A stretch of DNA of 64,000 nucleotides from Galbibacter pacificus (GTDB lineage: Bacteria > Bacteroidota > Bacteroidia > Flavobacteriales > Flavobacteriaceae). A model generated the notes under the pieces. The model was not told the DNA's origin, made no database searches, and was given only the letters and a program-made list of their open reading frames with translations. A program made the position numbers and the translations under genes. Numbering within the stretch: the stretch's first letter is position 1; the number at the start of each line of letters is the position of its first letter. The DNA is taken from positions 256,337 to 320,336 of the forward strand of contig NZ_JAPMUA010000005.1 of assembly GCF_029603155.1 (NCBI RefSeq). The letters run 5' to 3'. Positions 59,338 to 64,000 of the stretch are shown in pieces.

Positions 59338-61095
59338 ATGAAGGAACTTAAATATATTAACAAATTCTTTAAGAAATATAAATGGAAATTACTAATTGGT
59401 GTGTTAATTACCATATTGGCAACCATTTTTAAATTGGTATTGCCTGAATATGTAGAGCAATCTGTAAGTGTTGTTGAACAATATATCTTAAATGAAAACT
59501 CAGATCTTTCCGAAGTAAAGTCAAAACTCCTAAACTATATTTTAATAATTATAGGTTCGGCAGCATTGTCTGCTTTGTTTACTTTTTTAATGAGGCAAAC
59601 TATTATCAATATTTCCAGATACATAGAATTCGACCTCAAAAACGAAGTGTATGAACAATACCAACGGCTATCTTTAAATTTTTACAAAAAAAACAGGACC
59701 GGAGACTTAATGAACCGTATTAGCGAAGATGTCGGACAAGTTAGAATGTATGCGGGGCCTGCCATTCTTTATAGCATACAGACCATTACATTGTTTTTAT
59801 GCGTTATTCCGTTAATGTTTTACACAGCGCCCAAACTTGCGGCCTATACCCTTATCCCGCTACCAATATTATCGGTGCTGATATACAACATAAGTAAGAT
59901 AATACACAAAAGAAGCACCAAGGTTCAACAATACCTGTCCAAGCTCTCCACATTTACACAAGAGTCTTTTTCCGGAATTTCCGTTATAAAGGCATATGGA
60001 ATAGAGCCCAGAATAGGGCAACAAGTAGACGAACTTGCCCTGGAAGGAAAAAATACCAACATGGACCTGGCAAAAGTCAATGCATGGTTTTTCCCATTAA
60101 TGCTGCTCCTTATTGGCGTGAGCAATATTTTTGTTATTTATGTTGGCGGTATTCAATATATAAACGGCGAAATTGCCAGCACGGGAGTCATTTTAAAGTT
60201 TATTATATACGTCAACATGCTTACATGGCCAGTGGCTACCGTTGGCTGGGTAACATCTATTGTACAGCGTGCCGAAGCATCGCAAAAAAGAATAAACGAA
60301 TTTTTGGACTTAAAACCGGAAATAAAAAACCCAACCGGCGAATCTTCGAAAATTAACGGAAAAATAGAGTTCAAAGATGTTACTTTTACCTACGAAGATA
60401 CCAACATAACGGCATTAAAAAATATTTCGTTTACCATAAACCAAGGAGAAAGCTTTGCCATTATTGGCAAAACAGGCTCGGGAAAATCCACTATTCTCGA
60501 TTTAATAGGCCGGCTGTACGATGTATCTTCGGGAGAAATCTTAATTGATGGCGAGCCCATTGAAAAATTAAACCTATTGGATCTAAGGAATGCCATTGGC
60601 GCTGTTCCCCAAGACGCCTTTCTTTTTTCAGATTCCATTAAGAACAATATAAAATTCGGCAACAATGAGGCCACCCAGCAAGAAATAGAAAATGCCGCAA
60701 AACAAGCCGCCGTACACGAAAACATTACAGCGTTTACCAAAAAATACGATACCATACTCGGGGAAAGGGGATTAACGCTCAGCGGTGGACAAAAACAACG
60801 AGTTTCCATAGCAAGGGCCCTTATTAAAAACCCTCAAATATACTTGTTTGACGATTGTTTATCGGCAGTCGATACGGAAACAGAAGAAGAAATCCTGAAT
60901 AATCTAAAGGATGTTTCGGCAAAAAGCACCACGATTATTGTGAGCCACCGTATTTCATCAGCAAAAAACGCAGATAAAATTATTGTCCTCGAGGAAGGCG
61001 AAATTGTAGAGCAAGGCACTCATAATCAACTTATAAACAAAAAAGGGTACTATCATGAACTGTACCTAAATCAGTTATCAGAAAAAGAAAACTAA
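59338..61095 (+). CDS. ABC transporter, fused permease and ATPase (exporter)
   Basis: A 585-residue half-transporter with six N-terminal helices followed by the nucleotide-binding domain. Walker A is AIIGKTGSGKSTIL (about 376-389), the signature LTLSGGQKQRVSIARAL, and Walker B IYLFDDCLSAVDTETEEEIL, in which the usual catalytic Glu is replaced by Asp. This Asp version is common in the ABCB-like subset of bacterial multidrug exporters. It probably exports a lipid or drug and likely acts as a homodimer unless a partner lies elsewhere. Confidence 0.93.
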   Translation: MKELKYINKFFKKYKWKLLIGVLITILATIFKLVLPEYVEQSVSVVEQYILNENSDLSEVKSKLLNYILIIIGSAALSALFTFLMRQTIINISRYIEFDLKNEVYEQYQRLSLNFYKKNRTGDLMNRISEDVGQVRMYAGPAILYSIQTITLFLCVIPLMFYTAPKLAAYTLIPLPILSVLIYNISKIIHKRSTKVQQYLSKLSTFTQESFSGISVIKAYGIEPRIGQQVDELALEGKNTNMDLAKVNAWFFPLMLLLIGVSNIFVIYVGGIQYINGEIASTGVILKFIIYVNMLTWPVATVGWVTSIVQRAEASQKRINEFLDLKPEIKNPTGESSKINGKIEFKDVTFTYEDTNITALKNISFTINQGESFAIIGKTGSGKSTILDLIGRLYDVSSGEILIDGEPIEKLNLLDLRNAIGAVPQDAFLFSDSIKNNIKFGNNEATQQEIENAAKQAAVHENITAFTKKYDTILGERGLTLSGGQKQRVSIARALIKNPQIYLFDDCLSAVDTETEEEILNNLKDVSAKSTTIIVSHRISSAKNADKIIVLEEGEIVEQGTHNQLINKKGYYHELYLNQLSEKEN

Positions 61096-61171
61096 AAAAT
61101 TTGTTGTTTCATTACATTTTTTTTCACATTTTTGATTTTGTTAACAATTATAAAAAGTATTTAGAGGAATT

Positions 61172-61558
61172 ATGAGCGATAAAGGTTTTGTAGAGAAAGA
61201 TGAGATATTCTCTAAAGTGTTGAGAGCCGGAAGAAGAACCTATTTCTTTGACGTAAGGGGCACCAAGGCAGGTGATTATTACCTAACTATTACCGAAAGT
61301 AAGAAATTTACCCACGACGATGGATCTTACCACTACAAAAAACACAAAATCTATCTGTACAAGGAAGATTTTGCCTCTTTTAAAGAGAATTTAGAAGAAA
61401 TGATCGATTTTATTATCGACGAAAAAGGAGAAGAAGTAATATCTGAACGTCACCAAAAAGACTTCAAAAAAGAAAATTTCTCAGACAATGGGGAATCTAA
61501 AGAAGGTGAAGAGGTAACTACAGAGAAGTTTACCGATATTAGCTTCGACGATATATAA
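61172..61558 (+). CDS. DUF3276/PUR-family single-stranded nucleic-acid-binding protein
   Basis: A 128-residue protein with FSKVLRAGRRTYFFDVRGTKAGDYYLTITESKKFTHDDGSYHYKKHKIYLYKEDFASFKENLEEMIDFI, the DUF3276 domain that folds like eukaryotic PUR-alpha and binds ssDNA or RNA. The tail is acidic (EKGEEVISERHQ...EGEEVTTEKFTDISFDDI). It follows the ABC exporter after 76 bp but probably has its own promoter, and it ends at a terminator. Confidence 0.93.
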   Translation: MSDKGFVEKDEIFSKVLRAGRRTYFFDVRGTKAGDYYLTITESKKFTHDDGSYHYKKHKIYLYKEDFASFKENLEEMIDFIIDEKGEEVISERHQKDFKKENFSDNGESKEGEEVTTEKFTDISFDDI

Positions 61559-61570
61559 AAAGACAAAATA

Positions 61571-61601
61571 AAACCGCTATATATACATTATACAGCGGTT
61601 T
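61571..61601. terminator. terminator after the PUR-family gene
   Basis: AAACCGCT (61571-61578) and AGCGGTTT (61594-61601) pair with further TATA pairing inside, then a T run (TTTT). It also serves the convergent CsaA-like gene. Confidence 0.8.
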
Positions 61602-61611
61602 TTATGCTTTT

Positions 61612-61950
61612 TTAACCTATCCTTAACCCGTTTTCAATTTTAAAATCCGGGTTCAAGAGTGTAATGTCATTATCCTTATCAACAGCCCCAATCACCAAAC
61701 ATTCACTCATAAAATTGGCTATCTGCTTTTTAGGGAAATTTACAACCCCGATAATCTGGCGGCCTATCAAATCTTCTTTTTTATACCTTTTGGTAATTTG
61801 GGCAGATGTTTTACGTATCCCTATTTCTTTTCCAAAATCAATAATCAACTTATAGGCAGGATTTCTGGCCTCTGGAAAATCATGCACTTCCATAACCGTA
61901 CCCACCCTCATGTCTACCTTTAAAAAATCGTTCCAGGATAATAGTTCCAT
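61612..61950 (-). CDS. tRNA-binding-domain protein (CsaA-like)
   Basis: A 112-residue OB-fold protein resembling B. subtilis CsaA and the C-terminal domain of MetRS. It opens ELLSWNDFLKVDMRVGTVMEVHDFPEARNPAYKLIIDFGKEIGIRKTSAQIT, then has LIGRQIIGVVNFPKKQIANFMSECLVIGA. The family binds tRNA or acts as a Sec-export chaperone. It is monocistronic. Confidence 0.92.
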   Translation of the reverse strand: MELLSWNDFLKVDMRVGTVMEVHDFPEARNPAYKLIIDFGKEIGIRKTSAQITKRYKKEDLIGRQIIGVVNFPKKQIANFMSECLVIGAVDKDNDITLLNPDFKIENGLRIG

Positions 61951-61985
61951 TTAAATAAAAAATTAAAGCTTAAATGGCTAATATA

Positions 61986-62288
61986 TCACTTAAGTTTTAA
62001 CTTTTCAATCATTTCTCTTGGTACATTTCCGGCATAAGCCCCATAAGCATCTACCAATAGCCCTTTTTCACCACTAGACGTCTCTATAACATACAAAACA
62101 GAACTGTCGTCAGGATTCGTTATCCCTTCAAAACGGTAATAATTTACCACATCCAATGTTCCGGCATCGTGAATTGTTTTTCGACTTTTGTTTTCAACTC
62201 CGGCATCACAAAGATTAAAATCCTCTGTATACCCCTCCTTTTTTAGTTCATCGATGGCTATCGACAAACTTTCATATGATTTTTCCAT
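61986..62288 (-). CDS. conserved hypothetical protein (often auto-labelled PRPP synthetase)
   Basis: A 100-residue cytosolic protein: MEKSYESLSIAIDELKKEGYTEDFNL at the start, VVNYYRFEGITNPDDSSVLYVIETSSGEKGLLVDAYGAYAGNVPREMIEKLKL at the end. The ATG at 62288 is preferred over 62297. Related small Bacteroidota proteins are automatically named phosphoribosylpyrophosphate synthetase, but none of the PRPP synthetase motifs is present. Function unknown. Confidence 0.8.
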   Translation of the reverse strand: MEKSYESLSIAIDELKKEGYTEDFNLCDAGVENKSRKTIHDAGTLDVVNYYRFEGITNPDDSSVLYVIETSSGEKGLLVDAYGAYAGNVPREMIEKLKLK

Positions 62289-62455
62289 AATTATCATCCT
62301 TTTTAAGGTTTATAAGAAGTTACAAACAACCAAATAAGCAGCCAAAACTTTAGTTTTTTTTTAAGATTAAGCACCAAAACAAAAACTAGTTATCCAACTT
62401 CTTTTTTAAATAAATGCTTATTTGTAATTTACAGGAAATAGTAAAACGCGAAACG

Positions 62456-63013
62456 ATGGCAAGAACAGAGAGTAATATGCTAGCATTAGGCACAAAAGCA
62501 CCTAATTTTGAACTTTTGGATACAGTATCCGGCAAAAAGCTTAAATTGAGTGATGTTTATGGCGAAAAAGCTACCGTAGTGATGTTTATATGCAACCACT
62601 GCCCATATGTAAAACATTTAAATAAAGAGATAGCAAAACTTGCAAACGATTATGCCGATGCCGAGGTGGGCTTTGTGGCCATATCCAGTAACGACGTTGA
62701 TAAATATCCAGAAGACGCCCCCGATAAAATGAAAATCAACGCTGAGGAAAACGGCTTTAACTTTCCATACCTATACGATGAGACCCAAGAAGTTGCTAAG
62801 GCTTATGATGCCGCTTGTACCCCAGATTTTTATGTGTTCGACAGAAACTTGGAATTAATTTACCGTGGCCAATTTGACGATTCTAGGCCCGGAAACAGCA
62901 TGCCAATATCTGGACGTGACATAAGGACAGCCATAGATGCCGCAATAATGAGCAAAAACATCTATAAAGCCCAAAAACCGAGCATGGGATGCAATATAAA
63001 ATGGAAAGAATAG
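62456..63013 (+). CDS. thioredoxin-family (AhpC/TSA-type) protein
   Basis: A 185-residue thiol protein. ATG at 62456 gives MARTESNMLALGTKAPNFELLDTVSGKKLKLSDVYGEKATVVMFICNHCPYVKHLNKEIAKL, with the CxxC active site reading CNHC. YRGQFDDSRPGNSMPISGRDI and PSMGCNIKWK end the domain. No signal peptide is evident, so it is cytosolic. The start at 62414 adds an unlikely stretch. It lies upstream of the 1-Cys peroxiredoxin but with a 119-bp gap. Confidence 0.9.
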   Translation: MARTESNMLALGTKAPNFELLDTVSGKKLKLSDVYGEKATVVMFICNHCPYVKHLNKEIAKLANDYADAEVGFVAISSNDVDKYPEDAPDKMKINAEENGFNFPYLYDETQEVAKAYDAACTPDFYVFDRNLELIYRGQFDDSRPGNSMPISGRDIRTAIDAAIMSKNIYKAQKPSMGCNIKWKE

Positions 63014-63097
63014 TTAAGACAAAAAAGCATCAACAAAGTTGATGTTCCTTTAACAATCTTTTATAACTAAGATTTAAAATTTATTTTATTAATCTAG

Positions 63098-63105
63098 TAA
63101 CTTTG
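63098..63105 (+). promoter_or_regulatory. -7 promoter element for the peroxiredoxin gene
   Basis: TAACTTTG, a perfect match to TAnnTTTG, 27 bp before the start codon. No clear -33 TTTG is seen at the usual distance, so activation by another factor is possible. Confidence 0.5.
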
Positions 63106-63132
63106 TAGAGTAATACTAAAAATCAAAATAAA

Positions 63133-63774
63133 ATGGCAACACTTAGATTAGGCGATGTAGCACCGGATTTTACTGCACAGAGCTCACAAGGAGAAATAAA
63201 CTTCCACGAATTTTTAGGCGACAGTTGGGGAATCTTGTTTTCCCATCCCGCTGATTATACACCAGTATGCACGACAGAATTAGGGACTGTAGCTAAATAT
63301 AAAGATGAATTTGAAAAGAGAAACACCAAGGTAATAGCGTTAAGTGTTGACGGTGTAGAATCTCACAAAGGCTGGATAAACGACATTAACGAAACACAAA
63401 ATACCAGTGTCAATTTTCCTATAATTGCAGATGAAGACCGTAAAATAGCTCAATTATACGATATGATCCATCCTAACGCAGATGCTACATTAACAGTACG
63501 TTCCGTCTATGTAATTGCACCCGACAAAACCATTAAGTTAATGATTACGTATCCTGCTTCGACCGGGAGAAATTTTGATGAATTATTACGTGTCATTGAT
63601 TCATTACAATTAACCGCCTACCATAAAGTAGCAACTCCGGCCAACTGGAAACATGGAGAAGAAGTGGTTATTAGCCCAGCCATTTCAAGTGAAGATGCCA
63701 AGAACATATTCATAAAAGGCTTTAAGGAAGTAAAACCCTATTTACGCTTAACTCCACAACCCAATATTGATTAA
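63133..63774 (+). CDS. 1-Cys peroxiredoxin (Prx6 type)
   Basis: A 213-residue thiol peroxidase that reduces hydroperoxides. The peroxidatic Cys46 lies in SHPADYTPVCTTELGTVAKY and is the only cysteine in the chain, so it needs an external reductant. The Arg of the active site and the LTVRSVYVIAPDKTIKLMITYPASTGRNFDELLRVIDSLQLT segment, with the C-terminal Prx6 extension (TPANWKHGEEVVISPAIS), complete the family signature. Confidence 0.95.
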   Translation: MATLRLGDVAPDFTAQSSQGEINFHEFLGDSWGILFSHPADYTPVCTTELGTVAKYKDEFEKRNTKVIALSVDGVESHKGWINDINETQNTSVNFPIIADEDRKIAQLYDMIHPNADATLTVRSVYVIAPDKTIKLMITYPASTGRNFDELLRVIDSLQLTAYHKVATPANWKHGEEVVISPAISSEDAKNIFIKGFKEVKPYLRLTPQPNID

Positions 63775-63799
63775 AAGGATTAATCAAAACAAACCCACT

Positions 63800-63825
63800 A
63801 AAGCTCCAAATGGAGCTTTTTTTAT
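63800..63825 (+). terminator. terminator after the peroxiredoxin gene
   Basis: AAAGCTCC, loop AAAT, GGAGCTTT, then more T. It stands 26 bp beyond the stop. Confidence 0.85.
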
Positions 63826-63879
63826 GCGCTTTAAATAATGAATTACGGCGTTCCTTGGCGCGGCATCCAAAAAAAAAAG

Positions 63880-63918
63880 GGCAAAAAAAAGCCCCGATGT
63901 CCGTCCGGGCATCGGGGC
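63880..63918 (-). terminator. terminator of the rRNA operon
   Basis: Arms GCCCCGATG (63891-63899) and CATCGGGGC (63910-63918) pair perfectly, and the minus strand then reads a run of eight T. It lies just beyond the 5S gene, so it ends the rRNA transcript. Confidence 0.88.
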
Positions 63919-63922
63919 TCAA

Positions 63923-64000
63923 AAGAAGGCGGCGACCTACTCTCCCACTTGCGTAGTACCATCGGCGCTGGCGGGCTTAACTGCTCTGTTCGGAATGGGA
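63923..64000 (-). rRNA. rrf: 5S ribosomal RNA, partial (5' part outside the window)
   Basis: On the minus strand the end of the window reads TCCCATTCCGAACAGAG, then GCAGTTAAGCCCGCC, CGCCGATGGTACT and GTGGGAGAGTAGGTCGCCGCC. This is the conserved 5S loop C, helix and 3'-end sequence. About the last 78 bases are present and the 5' portion lies beyond base 64000. It marks the 3' end of an rRNA operon on the minus strand. Confidence 0.95.

Noticed and set aside
1..64000. CRISPR array, prophage, integrative element or defence island
   Set aside because: No direct-repeat array with spacers, no integrase, transposase, phage or cas-like frame was found.

Overview
The window looks like a chromosomal segment of a marine-type member of the Flavobacteriaceae (Bacteroidota). 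The evidence is AT-rich DNA, secreted proteins whose signal peptides end in the flavobacterial Ala/Ser-Gln pattern, promoters with the Bacteroidota TAnnTTTG -7 element, LytTR signalling, many Bacteroidota-type DUF families (DUF4270, DUF4907, DUF6048, DUF6452, DUF6495, DUF3276) and the rpsF-rpsR-rplI order without ssb. The genes and operons are mostly intact. I see no prophage, insertion sequence, CRISPR array, integrase or tRNA gene. The species cannot be named from the sequence alone.

Layout. 1-2.4 kb: end of a TonB-dependent receptor and a secreted protein. 2.4-4.5 kb: moeA-moaE-fur operon, divergent from an outer-membrane porin (4.65-5.9 kb) across a perfect 22-bp palindrome. 5.9-9.4 kb: a kelch lipoprotein - DUF4907 - LytS - LytR signalling operon with a possible gene remnant after it. 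9.7-12.2 kb: DUF4270 lipoprotein and an outer-membrane protein. 12.3-14.8 kb: MFS exporter, Crp-type regulator, glutathione peroxidase. 14.8-17.1 kb: WYL regulator divergent from a DinB operon, with two matched operators. 17.2-18.9 kb: sulfatase. 19.0-25.6 kb: hisS, rplI-rpsR-rpsF, a LytTR regulator and priA. 25.7-31.4 kb: nadC, rlmH, rdgB, a BamA/D15-type barrel and a standalone secreted molybdopterin-oxidoreductase-fold domain. 31.6-36.3 kb: Gfo/Idh/MocA oxidoreductase, cysteine desulfurase, an acidic-repeat lipoprotein and an Smr protein. 36.4-40 kb: DUF2752/CCC pair and a four-gene ABC-2 / LolA-like cluster. 40.2-45.3 kb: M20 peptidase, esterase and a MoxR/ChlI-like AAA plus VWA pair. 45.3-50 kb: a repeat-bearing divergent promoter region, rlmD, DUF6452-DUF6048 and an RlmL-type methyltransferase. 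50-59 kb: ZIP transporter, second Gfo/Idh protein, MscS, PAQR protein, pepT, yajC, DUF1573, nusB, leucine-type dehydrogenase. 59.3-63.8 kb: ABC exporter, PUR-family protein, CsaA-like protein, two thiol proteins. 63.9 kb to the end: the 3' end of an rRNA operon (5S, minus strand).

Most of the content is core metabolism, translation and cell envelope. The most interesting signals are regulatory. Two near-identical TGACATA-GG-TGTCA operators each lie exactly 11 bp from a -7 box in the WYL/DinB divergent region. A LacI-like CTAAAACGTTTTA site is shared by the sulfatase and a Gfo/Idh gene. The moeA/porin intergenic region has a perfect 22-bp palindrome, and two promoters appear to give leaderless mRNAs. 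The best candidate for a little-described system is the kelch-DUF4907-LytS-LytR operon. The ABC-2/LolA-like cluster and the AAA-VWA pair come next. Several short-period or dispersed repeats (20.4, 28.6, 45.5 and 52.2 kb) are not explained by the genes.
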